Shown here: one piece after another, positions 8,932 to 16,564 of the stretch
Numbering within the stretch: position 1 is the stretch's first letter
Layout of the letters: each line of letters opens with the position of its first letter
Assembly: GCA_009827235.1 (NCBI GenBank)
Contig: SPMW01000025.1
Span: 1-23,259, forward strand
Direction of reading: 5' to 3'
DNA: 23,259 nt
Source of the DNA: Candidatus Campylobacter infans
GTDB taxonomy: Bacteria > Campylobacterota > Campylobacteria > Campylobacterales > Campylobacteraceae
The notes under the pieces: model-generated
The model's input: the letters and a program-made list of their open reading frames with translations, nothing else
Databases searched by the model: none
Told to the model about the DNA's origin: nothing
Program-made: the position numbers and the translations under genes

Positions 8932-9349
8932 GTAAAAATTCCAAAAATCTTATCGTTAAATCTAAGCGCACGGCCGTGTTTTCATCATTTGCGTTAAGCC
9001 CTGCAAAAAGCACTTCAATACGCTCTTTTAAGTTTATTAAAAATTCTTGCTCATTATCTGGCTCTTGGCTTTCTTGCGTGGCTGGATTTTGCTGTGATGG
9101 ATTTAATTTTTGCGTATTTGCTTGGGCGATGGATTTAATGGGTTTGGCACCATTATTTTGAGCGTTTGAGCTAGCGTTATTTTCGCTTGTGCTTATAGGC
9201 TCGCTGATATTTTGAGAGTTATTTTTTGGATTTGTTTGATTTGAAATTTCATTTAAAGGTGGAGTTTTAGCATCTTCTAAGATGCCATTATCAAACTCCG
9301 CGCTTATTTCTTCAATAGCTAATTTTGCGATATCTTCTATATTGCTCAT
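8891..9349 (-). CDS. ciaD: CiaD-like protein (Cj0788 homologue)
   Basis: A 152-aa hydrophilic protein. The N-terminus (MSNIEDIAKLAIEEIS) and C-terminus (LKERIEVLFAGLN, then LDLTIRFLEFLLAKI) match what I remember of C. jejuni CiaD. The middle is a low-complexity Asn/Gln/Ser/Pro-rich linker. In C. jejuni CiaD is reported as an effector delivered through the flagellar export apparatus that affects host-cell signalling; whether this homologue is secreted is unknown. I chose the ATG at 9349 over 9364 because it overlaps the upstream stop codon as ATGA, has GGTGAG just upstream and matches the CiaD start. Gene order (small TPR gene, ciaD, cca) is as in C. jejuni, which supports the call. Confidence 0.75.
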   Translation of the reverse strand: MSNIEDIAKLAIEEISAEFDNGILEDAKTPPLNEISNQTNPKNNSQNISEPISTSENNASSNAQNNGAKPIKSIAQANTQKLNPSQQNPATQESQEPDNEQEFLINLKERIEVLFAGLNANDENTAVRLDLTIRFLEFLLAKIQNRLENLPK

Positions 9350-9573
9350 AAACTCACCAACCATTTTTTAAGCTTTTGTATATCATCATCATTTAAACGC
9401 AAAAAATGCCCGAGCATAGCGTGGTTGCTATGCTGCGCGCTTAAATTATCTAAGTTTTTTTTAGCCACGGCATTATTTGGATCGCGCCTTAATATATTTT
9501 TATAAATTAGCAAAGCTTCGTTAATTAAGCCTTGCTTTTCATACATTAATGCTTCACAGATTGTGTTAGACAT
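9346..9573 (-). CDS. Small TPR-like protein (Cj0787-like)
   Basis: A 75-aa protein with one recognisable tetratricopeptide-like helix pair: EALMYEKQGLINEALLIYKN followed by ILRRDPNNAVAKKNL. The C-terminus is a charged helix ending in KKWLVSL. There is no signal peptide, so it is likely cytoplasmic and binds another protein. It starts 2 bp after leuB and overlaps ciaD by ATGA, so translation is probably coupled. Its ribosome-binding site is weak. The partner is unknown; the fixed position before ciaD suggests, but does not show, a link. Confidence 0.75.
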   Translation of the reverse strand: MSNTICEALMYEKQGLINEALLIYKNILRRDPNNAVAKKNLDNLSAQHSNHAMLGHFLRLNDDDIQKLKKWLVSL

Positions 9574-9575
9574 AA

Positions 9576-10646
9576 TTAAACTTTTTGAATGTAATCGCTA
9601 ATTATTGCGCCCATTTCTGATGTGGTGCATATTTCTTTTGCATCGTAATTTGCTAAATCCTTGGTGCGATAACCATCTTTTAGCACGGCAGCTACTGCTT
9701 TTTGTATGCATTGTGCGGCTTCTTCTTGTGCTAATGCGTAGCCTAGCATCATACCAGCACTTAGTATCATTGCTATTGGGTTTGCTATGCCTTGGCCTGC
9801 TATATCTGGTGCTGAGCCGTGGATAGGCTCGTAAATTCCAACCTTAGCGCCAATTGACGCGCTTGGTAAAAGTCCTATCGAACCACACACCATACTTGCT
9901 TCATCGCTTAAAATATCACCAAAAAGATTTTCAGTTAAAATCACATCAAATTGCGATGGATTGCGGATTAATTGCATCGCGGCATTATCTACATACATAT
10001 ACTCTAAGCTTACATCAGGGTAGTTTTTGCTTACGCTTGCTACTACATCGCGCCAAAGCTGGCTAGTTTCTAGCACATTTGCCTTATCAACTAAACATAG
10101 TTTTTTACGGCGTTTGCTAGCTGCTACAAAGCCTACTTTTGCTATGCGCTCGATTTCTTCTGTGCTATAAACCATAGTATTATAAGCGTGGGTTTGCTCT
10201 TTTGCCCTTGGGGTGCCAAAATACAATCCGCCAGTAAGCTCGCGCACTATTAAAATATCCACGCCTTTAATGATTTGAGGTTTTATAGTGCTTGCGTTTA
10301 TTAGCTCATCAAAAATTATTGCAGGGCGGAGATTTGCAAAAGCTTCTAAGCTTTTTCTAAGTTTTAATAATCCTTTTTCAGGGCGAATGGCTGGATCTAG
10401 GCTGTCCCATTTTGGCCCACCGATTGCGCCAAATAGCACAGCATCGCTTTTAAGGGCTGCATTTAGCGTTTCATCAGGCAAAGGCTCACCAAAAACATCA
10501 ATTGCTGCTCCGCCCATTAAAAAGTATTCATAATTTAAGTTAAAACCAAAACGAGAACTTACGCTATCAAGGGCTTTTATCGCCTCGTCTGTGATTTCTG
10601 GGCCTATACCATCGCCTTTTATTACGCAGATATTATATGTTTGCAT
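9576..10646 (-). CDS. leuB: 3-isopropylmalate dehydrogenase
   Basis: A cytoplasmic NAD-dependent oxidative decarboxylase of leucine synthesis, converting 3-isopropylmalate to 2-oxoisocaproate. The 356-aa length is normal. Visible hallmarks are the N-terminal GDGIGPEI, GGPKWD, the arginine-containing RKSLEAFANLRPA, VRELTGGLYFG and the family signature around NLFGDILSDEASMVCGSIGLLPSASIG, with metal-binding aspartates. The ATG is preceded by GGAG that spans the leuD stop codon, so the two genes are tightly coupled. Isocitrate and tartrate dehydrogenases share the fold, but the leuD neighbour settles the role. Confidence 0.95.
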   Translation of the reverse strand: MQTYNICVIKGDGIGPEITDEAIKALDSVSSRFGFNLNYEYFLMGGAAIDVFGEPLPDETLNAALKSDAVLFGAIGGPKWDSLDPAIRPEKGLLKLRKSLEAFANLRPAIIFDELINASTIKPQIIKGVDILIVRELTGGLYFGTPRAKEQTHAYNTMVYSTEEIERIAKVGFVAASKRRKKLCLVDKANVLETSQLWRDVVASVSKNYPDVSLEYMYVDNAAMQLIRNPSQFDVILTENLFGDILSDEASMVCGSIGLLPSASIGAKVGIYEPIHGSAPDIAGQGIANPIAMILSAGMMLGYALAQEEAAQCIQKAVAAVLKDGYRTKDLANYDAKEICTTSEMGAIISDYIQKV

Positions 10647-10648
10647 TT

Positions 10649-11140
10649 TTACTCCAAATTTAATGATTTTTTTGCATAATTTATCAACCCGCCAGCACGC
10701 ACAAGTTCTTGCATAAACTCAGGTATAGGCGCAAATGTGTAGCTTTCATTTTTGCTTTCATTTTTTATAATGCCCGCATTTAAATCTACGCTTAAATTAT
10801 CGCCCCCACTGATTTTATCGGTATCGGCACATTCTAGGATTAAAAGCCCGGTATTAAAGCTATTGCGGTAAAAAATCCTAGCAAAACTTTTAGCTATTAC
10901 CACATCTATCCCAGCAGCCTTAATGGCAATTGGCGCATGCTCTCTGCTGCTTCCACAGCCAAAATTTTCGCCTGCTACGATTATATCACCTGCGCTGATT
11001 TTTTTGCTAAAATCTTTATCAAAATCCTCCATTACATGAGAGGCTAAATACGAAGGGTCGCTTGTATTTAAATACCGCGCAGCAATGATTACATCGGTGT
11101 CTATGTTATCTGGGAATTTCCAAACCTTATGAGCGCTCAT
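10649..11140 (-). CDS. leuD: 3-isopropylmalate dehydratase small subunit
   Basis: The swivel-domain subunit of isopropylmalate isomerase, which works with the iron-sulfur subunit LeuC to interconvert 2- and 3-isopropylmalate. The 163-aa protein is the short LeuD type: [16 protein letters not shown] near the start, [21 protein letters not shown] (substrate loop) around 57-77, and [20 protein letters not shown] lies 8 nt before the ATG. It is the first gene of the operon; leuC and leuA are not next to it here, so they must lie elsewhere if the pathway is complete. Confidence 0.94.
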   Translation of the reverse strand: MSAHKVWKFPDNIDTDVIIAARYLNTSDPSYLASHVMEDFDKDFSKKISAGDIIVAGENFGCGSSREHAPIAIKAAGIDVVIAKSFARIFYRNSFNTGLLILECADTDKISGGDNLSVDLNAGIIKNESKNESYTFAPIPEFMQELVRAGGLINYAKKSLNLE

Positions 11141-11170
11141 CTTAGATCCTTAGAATAAAAAAATGGCGAG

Positions 11171-11176
11171 ATTTTA
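11171..11176 (-). promoter_or_regulatory. Candidate -10 box for the leuD operon
   Basis: Reading the minus strand, TGCTAAAAT gives a -10 (TAAAAT) followed about 7 nt later by a start site near 11164. This leaves a short leader with the AAGGA ribosome-binding site before leuD at 11140. The upstream DNA is T/A-rich with no clear -35, as usual in this group. Confidence 0.45.
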
Positions 11177-11270
11177 GCAGATAAATTTTAAAATAAGATT
11201 ATTTTTATATATAAAAATGTTATAAAAATATTATATTTTAAAATTTGCGTCTTTTACTATTTTTTTGTTA

Positions 11271-11303
11271 TTTTTTATTAAAAAAAAGTTTTTTAATAAA
11301 AAA
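11271..11303. promoter_or_regulatory. Perfect all-AT hairpin/palindrome upstream of DUF3373 gene
   Basis: Arms TTTTTTATTAAAAAA (11271-11285) and TTTTTTAATAAAAAA (11289-11303) are exact reverse complements with a 3-nt AAG loop. It lies in the 227-bp divergent region between leuD and the outer-membrane protein gene, about 65 bp before the latter. It may be an operator, a cruciform or simply part of an AT-tract promoter. With no G-C pairs it would be a weak terminator. Confidence 0.6.
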
Positions 11304-11367
11304 TTAAAGTCTTTTTGGTTAGCATTCGCCCTTTAAATCACCACTTTATAAAATTAAGGCGTATATA

Positions 11368-12924
11368 ATGAAATCATTACGAACTCTTTTGCTCTCATCA
11401 ACTTTTGCGAGCATTATACTAGCCGCTCCTACACAAGAAGTAGATATTCAAGCTCTCCAAGAGCAAATAAATGCTCTCCAAGCTCAAATAAACGAGTTAA
11501 AAAACGCTCAAAATGACAAAATAAGCAAAGTAGAGCTAGACAAAGAAATAGACACTCTCCACGAGCGCGTAGATGAAAATGAATTACAAAATGCGCTTAA
11601 TAAAGTAAAATTTGGCTTAGATTTTTCAAATGCCGTAACTAGCCTGCGCGCTACTAATGATACCGATGGCACAGGTGGCAAAAGACATAATAATGGCAAA
11701 TTCGCCACAGAATTACATTTAAATATGAACGCTCACATCAACGATCGCACAAAATTTACCGGTCGTTTATCTATGGCAAAATATTGGGGTAATTTAGGCA
11801 CTTATGGTGGCGTTTATGATTTTGATGGTGGTAGAGATCCTAATGGTAACTCAGTTTTATATGTAAGCAGGGCGTATTTGGATTATGATATTATTCCAGG
11901 CACTTTAACAGCCACAGTAGGGCGTCAGCCAGCCACCGATGGCCCAGGCTCAAATTTACGCAATAACTCAGTTAGAATGAGCACTTATCCTGCCTTGCTA
12001 GTAAATGCTATGAGCGATGCTATTGTTTTTACATATAAGCCAGAATCTCTAAGAGATTATAAATTTGCTTCTCGCCTTGGTTATGTGCGTTTTTATCAAG
12101 GTTCAGAGTTTGGACGCTCTGATGGTAGAAGCTTGCTTGGCGTAAGCGATAAGCAAGATGGCACCGTTTATATGGCTATGGCAGAAGCACAGTTGCCACT
12201 AGGCGATATGGGTAAAAACTTATTTATGCTTAGTTATGGACATGTTGAAAATTACTCATCACCTCTAAGAGCAGAAATGCTAGGCCATACCGTGCTAAAT
12301 AGTGTGTATAATATTGGCGATTTTGATGTGGCTAATTTACACTTTGAAAATTACGAAACCTTTGATACTCCGCTTTCTTGGTTTATTTCAGCTAGTTGGC
12401 ATAAAGGCAAAAATGGTACAGATAACACGAAAAAAGCCGTGGCTGAGGCCATAGATTCAAGTGGTGGCCAAACCTTACAGCAACTAAAACTAATAAGTGC
12501 TATGGCTGGCGATATGGCTACATATAAGGCCTATGAAGCTTATGGCAATATGATGGAGGCGCAATTAACACAAACTTTTAACAAAGCATTAAAATGGAAT
12601 GAAAAACATTCTTGGGCGGTGCATTTGGGTGCTAGATATGATTTTACAAAAGAATTTAAGCTTGGTGCTGAGTTTTTCCATGGTAGTAAATACTGGTATT
12701 CTATGAGCCGTACTGGCATTAGCGATCCGCTAGATTTTCGTAATACTCGTGGAAATGTCTATGATATTTATGGAATTTGGCAACTTGATTTCAACCAATA
12801 TTTGCGTTTAAGCTTTACTCATATAGATTATGATTACACAAACAACGGCAGAGGCATAGGCGGTACTGAAAAAACAAATGATAGAGCAGATATTATATCT
12901 TTAATGTATGATGTGAGATTTTAA
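11368..12924 (+). CDS. DUF3373 outer-membrane beta-barrel protein
   Basis: A 518-aa predicted outer-membrane protein of the DUF3373 family, which is common in epsilonproteobacteria and of unproven function. It has a signal peptide (MKSLRTLLLSSTFASIILA, cut before APTQE), then a short heptad-repeat coiled coil (about 25-70, many Leu/Gln such as LQEQINALQAQINELK) that may form a trimeric or peptidoglycan-side stalk. A long alternating-residue barrel region follows, with the family segment around GRQPATDGPGSNLRNNS. The last residue is Phe (MYDVRF), the usual barrel-assembly signal. TAAGG lies 8 nt before the ATG. Porin-like transport is inferred only. Confidence 0.82.
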   Translation: MKSLRTLLLSSTFASIILAAPTQEVDIQALQEQINALQAQINELKNAQNDKISKVELDKEIDTLHERVDENELQNALNKVKFGLDFSNAVTSLRATNDTDGTGGKRHNNGKFATELHLNMNAHINDRTKFTGRLSMAKYWGNLGTYGGVYDFDGGRDPNGNSVLYVSRAYLDYDIIPGTLTATVGRQPATDGPGSNLRNNSVRMSTYPALLVNAMSDAIVFTYKPESLRDYKFASRLGYVRFYQGSEFGRSDGRSLLGVSDKQDGTVYMAMAEAQLPLGDMGKNLFMLSYGHVENYSSPLRAEMLGHTVLNSVYNIGDFDVANLHFENYETFDTPLSWFISASWHKGKNGTDNTKKAVAEAIDSSGGQTLQQLKLISAMAGDMATYKAYEAYGNMMEAQLTQTFNKALKWNEKHSWAVHLGARYDFTKEFKLGAEFFHGSKYWYSMSRTGISDPLDFRNTRGNVYDIYGIWQLDFNQYLRLSFTHIDYDYTNNGRGIGGTEKTNDRADIISLMYDVRF

Positions 12925-12938
12925 TGGCGGGAGTGTCT

Positions 12939-13178
12939 ATGTTTAGGAAATTTTTATTATTAGGTTTTGCGCTTATTAGCTTGTCATTTGGGATAAATTG
13001 CGAGGCGCTTATCGCTAAATATGACGCGCCAGATCCTTCTACAAAAACAATGGCGCAAATTTCTCGTTGGATAGAGCGCAAGGTGGGCGATAATCCAGCC
13101 GATGCAAAAGAATTAGAATCTTGTCTAATTGCAGAAGCAGCCGACAATCCTAATAAAGAGCAAGTAGCAGGCAGATAG
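12939..13178 (+). CDS. Small exported protein of unknown function
   Basis: A 79-aa protein with an N-terminal signal sequence (MFRKFLLLGFALISLSFG, then INCEA) and a short mature part with acidic and alanine-rich helices. It has two cysteines, one just at the end of the signal region and one in ELESCLIAEA. I chose the ATG at 12939 over 12924 because GGGAG lies about 6 nt before it and the signal peptide then starts cleanly. It follows the DUF3373 gene by 14 bp, so the two are likely co-transcribed and both act in the envelope. I do not recognise the family. Confidence 0.65.
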   Translation: MFRKFLLLGFALISLSFGINCEALIAKYDAPDPSTKTMAQISRWIERKVGDNPADAKELESCLIAEAADNPNKEQVAGR

Positions 13179-13191
13179 CAACTTGCTATCT
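13173..13191. other. Hairpin at the stop of the small exported protein gene
   Basis: AGATAGCAA and TTGCTATCT are exact 9-bp reverse complements separated by one base; the gene's TAG lies inside the left arm. No T-run follows at once, so it is a weak terminator candidate or an mRNA 3'-end stabiliser. Confidence 0.4.
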
Positions 13192-13258
13192 TGCTAGATT
13201 AGTAAGTGTTTTATTCAAATTATTTATTTTATTTTTGCTAAGCGTTTAAATTGCAACC

Positions 13259-13277
13259 AGGCTAGTTTTGCTAGCCT
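13259..13277 (+). terminator. Possible terminator hairpin
   Basis: AGGCTAG, loop TTTTG, CTAGCCT form a perfect 7-bp stem. It is followed by AAAACTCTTTTATTAT, so the T-rich tail is delayed. It lies about 80 bp after the DUF3373/small-protein pair and could end that transcript. Confidence 0.45.
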
Positions 13278-13474
13278 AAAACTCTTTTATTATAATTTTT
13301 ATCAATAAAATTTGCATATCCATTTTTAATACAAATATTTTATGTTACAAAAAATTAACAATCAAATAATTAGCTTAAATTTTAAAATTTTAAAGCATTT
13401 TTGGGCTGTGGTGCGTTTTGTGTGCTAAATTTTAATTTATGTTTTTAAAATATTTTGGTAGTGATTAAGGTTTG

Positions 13475-13494
13475 TTAGCTGTTTTGACAGTTAA
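13475..13494 (+). terminator. Possible hairpin followed by T-rich DNA
   Basis: TTAGCTGT, loop TTTG, ACAGTTAA form an 8-bp stem with one G-T pair. ATTTTATT follows. It lies alone in the gene-free stretch, so it could end an unseen short transcript or be chance. Confidence 0.3.
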
Positions 13495-13667
13495 ATTTTA
13501 TTAGTAAAAATACTCTCTTGGCTTAAAGCATAAATTTCAAGATTTAAATTTTTAAAATTTAGCCCTTAATTTTTCTTTATCTAAGCTTAGTCAGCAAAAT
13601 CTCTAATGTGATTTTATTTTATTTTTACAAAAATTATTATAAGATTTCGTTTTTTTAAGGATTAGAG

Positions 13668-13925
13668 ATGTTTGATGAAATTTTTGAAGGCTCATTAAAG
13701 GATAATTGCTTTGATGTGCTTTTTGCTGCTAATCGTAGCGTTACGCAGATTGAATTAGAGCGTTTATTTGCTGAGCTAGTCGCCCTTAGAGAATTAAGCG
13801 CGCGCGCAAATGTAAGCAATGAAGAAATAAATAATTTTATTTTTAATAACAACGGCCAGATGGAGCAGGGTTTAAGCGATTTGTATATCGAGCTTACAAG
13901 TTCAATTTTAAGCCAAAATGAATAA
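13668..13925 (+). CDS. DUF2018 family protein (HP0242-like)
   Basis: An 85-aa, all-helical, soluble protein. It matches my recollection of the DUF2018 family, typified by Helicobacter pylori HP0242, a small dimeric helical protein of unknown function: IFEG near the start, an ELERLFAEL helix in the middle and an SILSQNE ending. AAGGA precedes the ATG. It heads an operon with the exported protein, prenyl synthase and hemA, the same order as Cj0539-0542 of C. jejuni (from memory). Its role is unknown. Confidence 0.75.
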   Translation: MFDEIFEGSLKDNCFDVLFAANRSVTQIELERLFAELVALRELSARANVSNEEINNFIFNNNGQMEQGLSDLYIELTSSILSQNE

Positions 13926-14367
13926 AATCAATAAAATATTTTTGTGCGCTTTTTGTGCGCTTTTTTGGCTTAGCTTTTTAAGCGCTAGCGAGCCTGAGTT
14001 TGCATTTGAGCGCATTTTTAAATTGAAAAAAGATGAAAAAGCTTATTTATATATCACTGAAAAAAAAACGCAAATTAAAGAAATTTTCGAGTTTTCTTGG
14101 ACCTTATATGATGGGTTAAATCTAGTAACGCACACTAAATTCCGCAAATATCCACGCCAAATAATGCTTTCTACGCGCCGCGCGTTATCGCTGTATAGCC
14201 AAAGCGTTTTGCCTACTATGGCTAATCCTTACACAGATGAAGTGCGCGTGTATTTAGAGTTTGTGAAATTTCAAAATGGCAGGGCGTATTTAAAGCTATT
14301 AGTGCGCGATTTAGCCAAAAGAGTGGATTTAGAATACCACCCACTATATGAGCTAAATGATAATTAA
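13918..14367 (+). CDS. Exported protein (Cj0540-like)
   Basis: A 149-aa protein with an N-terminal signal peptide (hydrophobic 7-23, cut near SAS-EPEF), so probably periplasmic. The mature part is rich in aromatic and basic residues with beta-type alternation and has no recognised catalytic motif. Its ATG overlaps the DUF2018 stop by 8 bp (ATGAATAA), suggesting coupled translation. It occupies the place of Cj0540, annotated only as an exported protein. Function unknown. Confidence 0.7.
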   Translation: MNKINKIFLCAFCALFWLSFLSASEPEFAFERIFKLKKDEKAYLYITEKKTQIKEIFEFSWTLYDGLNLVTHTKFRKYPRQIMLSTRRALSLYSQSVLPTMANPYTDEVRVYLEFVKFQNGRAYLKLLVRDLAKRVDLEYHPLYELNDN

Positions 14368-14382
14368 ACCAAAAGGGAGAAT

Positions 14383-15273
14383 ATGCCACTACAAAAAATA
14401 AACGCAAGAATGCAAGAAATGGTAAAGGATTTAGCTTATGAGCGTGCTAGCAAGATGTTTGCTAGCTTAAATAGTGGCAAAATGCTGCGCTCAAAGCTTG
14501 TGCTAAAAATCGCCGGCCATAGCGATAGGACTATTGATTTATGCGCTATTATTGAATTGATTCATCTTGCAAGTTTATTGCACGATGATGTGATTGATGA
14601 TGCGATGCTAAGGCGCGCTAAGCCTAGCATAAACGCACAATATGGCACAAAAAACGCAATTATGCTTGGTGATATTTTGTATTCTAGGGGCTTTATGCAA
14701 TTAGCAAATTTTAATCCAAATATTATTATTGCGATCTCTGGGGCTGTTTGTAAGCTTTCAGTGGGCGAGCTAATGGATGTGGATTTAAGTCAAAATTTCA
14801 ACGATAATCTCCAAAAATATCTACAAATGATAGAGTATAAAACAGCAGCGCTAATCCAAGCTGCTAGTAGCTCAGCTGCTATGCTAGCAGGGCTTGATGA
14901 TAAACCCTATGAAATTTATGGTAAAAATTTAGGCCTTGCTTTTCAAATAATTGATGATATTTTAGATATCACAGGCGATGAAAAAAGCCTTGGCAAGCCT
15001 GCGATGAATGATTATAAAGAGGGTAAAACCACCTTGGTTTATATTTTATTATACCAAAAGCTAGAAAATACCGATAAAATCAAACTAAAAAGCCTATTTA
15101 AAAAAGAATTAAGCCCTGATGAATTAGCCTGGCTAAAAGATAAAATTTCAAAGCACAACATAATAAATGAATGCAAAAAAATCGCTCATCAATACAGCCA
15201 GCTAGCCATACAAGCCACGCCAAATACTGAGCTTTCAAGCATTGCAGCAGATATGATAAATAGGAGTTTTTGA
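14383..15273 (+). CDS. ispB: Long-chain polyprenyl diphosphate synthase
   Basis: Elongates allylic diphosphates with isopentenyl diphosphate to make the side chain of menaquinone. The 296-aa protein has the first aspartate-rich motif DDVIDD (68-73) followed by RR at 77-78, and the second motif DDILD (191-195). The residues just before the first motif are small (Ala63, Ser64), which in this family allows long products (C35-C40). The symbol is by analogy; chain length is inferred. GGGAG lies before the ATG. Its stop overlaps the hemA ATG by one base (TGATG). Confidence 0.88.
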   Translation: MPLQKINARMQEMVKDLAYERASKMFASLNSGKMLRSKLVLKIAGHSDRTIDLCAIIELIHLASLLHDDVIDDAMLRRAKPSINAQYGTKNAIMLGDILYSRGFMQLANFNPNIIIAISGAVCKLSVGELMDVDLSQNFNDNLQKYLQMIEYKTAALIQAASSSAAMLAGLDDKPYEIYGKNLGLAFQIIDDILDITGDEKSLGKPAMNDYKEGKTTLVYILLYQKLENTDKIKLKSLFKKELSPDELAWLKDKISKHNIINECKKIAHQYSQLAIQATPNTELSSIAADMINRSF

Positions 15274-16541
15274 TGCATTATCTTATCGCTAGCTGGACGC
15301 ATAAAAATACAGATATTAAATTGCGAGAAAAGCTTGCTTTAAACGATGAGGGCAAACAAAAAGAAATTTTGCGTTTAGTGTGTGCTAACTCAAATATCAG
15401 CGAAGCGATGGCGCTAAGCACTTGTAATCGCGTTGAGATAATAGTTTGCGCTGATGATATTAAAAAAGCTACAAAACATATTTTTAATTCACTTTCTCTT
15501 TTAAGCCAAGTTAGCCCGCAAATTTTACAATACCGCGCCACAATTTATGAAAATGAAGGCGCGGTGCATCATTTGTTTTCGGTGGCTAGTTCGCTTGATA
15601 GCTTGGTAGTGGGCGAAAATCAAATCCCAGGACAATTAAAAAAAGCTTTTAAATTTGCTTATAATAGCGCAAACGCGGCTGGGGAAATTTTTAGCTTAAT
15701 TCATTTTGCCCTAAAAACAGCAGCGAATGTAAAAAATCTCACTCAAATATCTAAAAATCCAGTTTCTGTAAGCTCTGTGGCTGTGATAAAAGCTAAGCAA
15801 ATTTATGAGCAAATCAATAAAAGCTTAAACGGCGCAAATGCCCTAGTAATCGGCGCAGGACAAATGGCAAGCTTGGTGTGTAAGCATTTGGTAGCAAATA
15901 ATACAAATATCACGCTAGTAAATCGCACCGCACAAAAAGCGCAAAATTTAGCACAAAATTTAAATGGAGTTATTAAAGTAGAGGATTTTTCAAAGCTTGA
16001 TGAATTGCTTAATTCTCACAGGCTAATTTTTGTGGCAACTTCTGCTTGTGAGGCTATTATTAAAGATGAATTAATTAGGCCGTGCGAGTTTAGGCGATAT
16101 ATTTTTGATATTTGTGTGCCAAGAAATGTGGCATTAAGCGAGCAAGATAATGTAGAGGTGTTTTTTGTAGATGATTTAGATGAGATTGTGCGCCAAAACT
16201 TAGAATTAAGGCAAGATCAAGCAAATGAAGCTTATGCCATAGTTAGAGCTGGCGTGGTGGAGTTTTATAAATGGTTAAAGGCTAAAAACTCAGCACCAGC
16301 CATAAAGGCCTTGCGCGATAAAGCTAGGCAAGTTTGCGAGCAAGAGCTAAAAATCGCCATTAAAAAAGGCTATTTGAAAAAAAGCGATGAAATTGAAGCT
16401 AAAAAATTACTTCACCAAGCATTTAAGGCTTTTTTGCATTCTCCAAGCGTGGCGTTAAAAACGCTAAATGATAAAACTACGCTAAATGCGCTAGAAACGC
16501 TCTTTGATATAAAAATTAAAAATGATGATGAAATTGTTTGA
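15273..16541 (+). CDS. hemA: Glutamyl-tRNA reductase
   Basis: The first step of C5-pathway haem synthesis: reduces glutamyl-tRNA to glutamate-1-semialdehyde with NADPH. The 422-aa protein has the catalytic cysteine 51 in ALSTCNRVEI, the VVGENQIPGQLK segment and a nucleotide-binding GAGQMASLV. A C-terminal helical dimerisation region follows. The ATG at 15273 is preferred over an upstream TTG because AGGAG lies 6 nt before it and it overlaps the previous stop. In C. jejuni proS follows hemA (from memory); here cas9 follows after 23 bp. Confidence 0.95.
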   Translation: MHYLIASWTHKNTDIKLREKLALNDEGKQKEILRLVCANSNISEAMALSTCNRVEIIVCADDIKKATKHIFNSLSLLSQVSPQILQYRATIYENEGAVHHLFSVASSLDSLVVGENQIPGQLKKAFKFAYNSANAAGEIFSLIHFALKTAANVKNLTQISKNPVSVSSVAVIKAKQIYEQINKSLNGANALVIGAGQMASLVCKHLVANNTNITLVNRTAQKAQNLAQNLNGVIKVEDFSKLDELLNSHRLIFVATSACEAIIKDELIRPCEFRRYIFDICVPRNVALSEQDNVEVFFVDDLDEIVRQNLELRQDQANEAYAIVRAGVVEFYKWLKAKNSAPAIKALRDKARQVCEQELKIAIKKGYLKKSDEIEAKKLLHQAFKAFLHSPSVALKTLNDKTTLNALETLFDIKIKNDDEIV

Positions 16542-16564
16542 TTTTAAAATTTGAAAGGATAAAA

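Larger units (their letters stand above)
13179..13667. other. Gene-free AT-rich stretch of about 490 bp
   Basis: I find no convincing ORF, tRNA or known RNA gene. It holds the three hairpins listed separately, AT palindromes of the AAATTTTAAAATTT kind, and near its right end a plausible promoter (ATTATTATAAGAT, about 13636-13648) for the DUF2018 operon, whose ATG is preceded by AAGGA. A small RNA could be encoded but nothing specific shows it. Confidence 0.5.

Noticed and set aside
9350..9364. Upstream ATG for the CiaD-like gene
   Set aside because: The ATG at 9349 overlaps the previous stop as ATGA, has GGTGAG and matches the family start.
12893..13147. Minus-strand ORF of 84 codons opposite the small exported protein
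   Set aside because: It is the shadow of the plus-strand gene, which has a signal peptide and ribosome-binding site.
13500..13530. Sigma-54-like promoter (TTGGCTTAAAGCA)
   Set aside because: The GG to GC spacing is too short for the GG-N10-GC consensus and it does not precede a gene closely.
15270..15272. TTG start for hemA
   Set aside because: The ATG at 15273 has AGGAG at 6 nt and the common TGATG overlap with ispB.
16538..16564. TTG start adding 9 residues to Cas9
   Set aside because: It overlaps the hemA stop and lacks a ribosome-binding site, whereas ATG 16565 has AAAGGA at good spacing and places the RuvC-I aspartate at residue 9.
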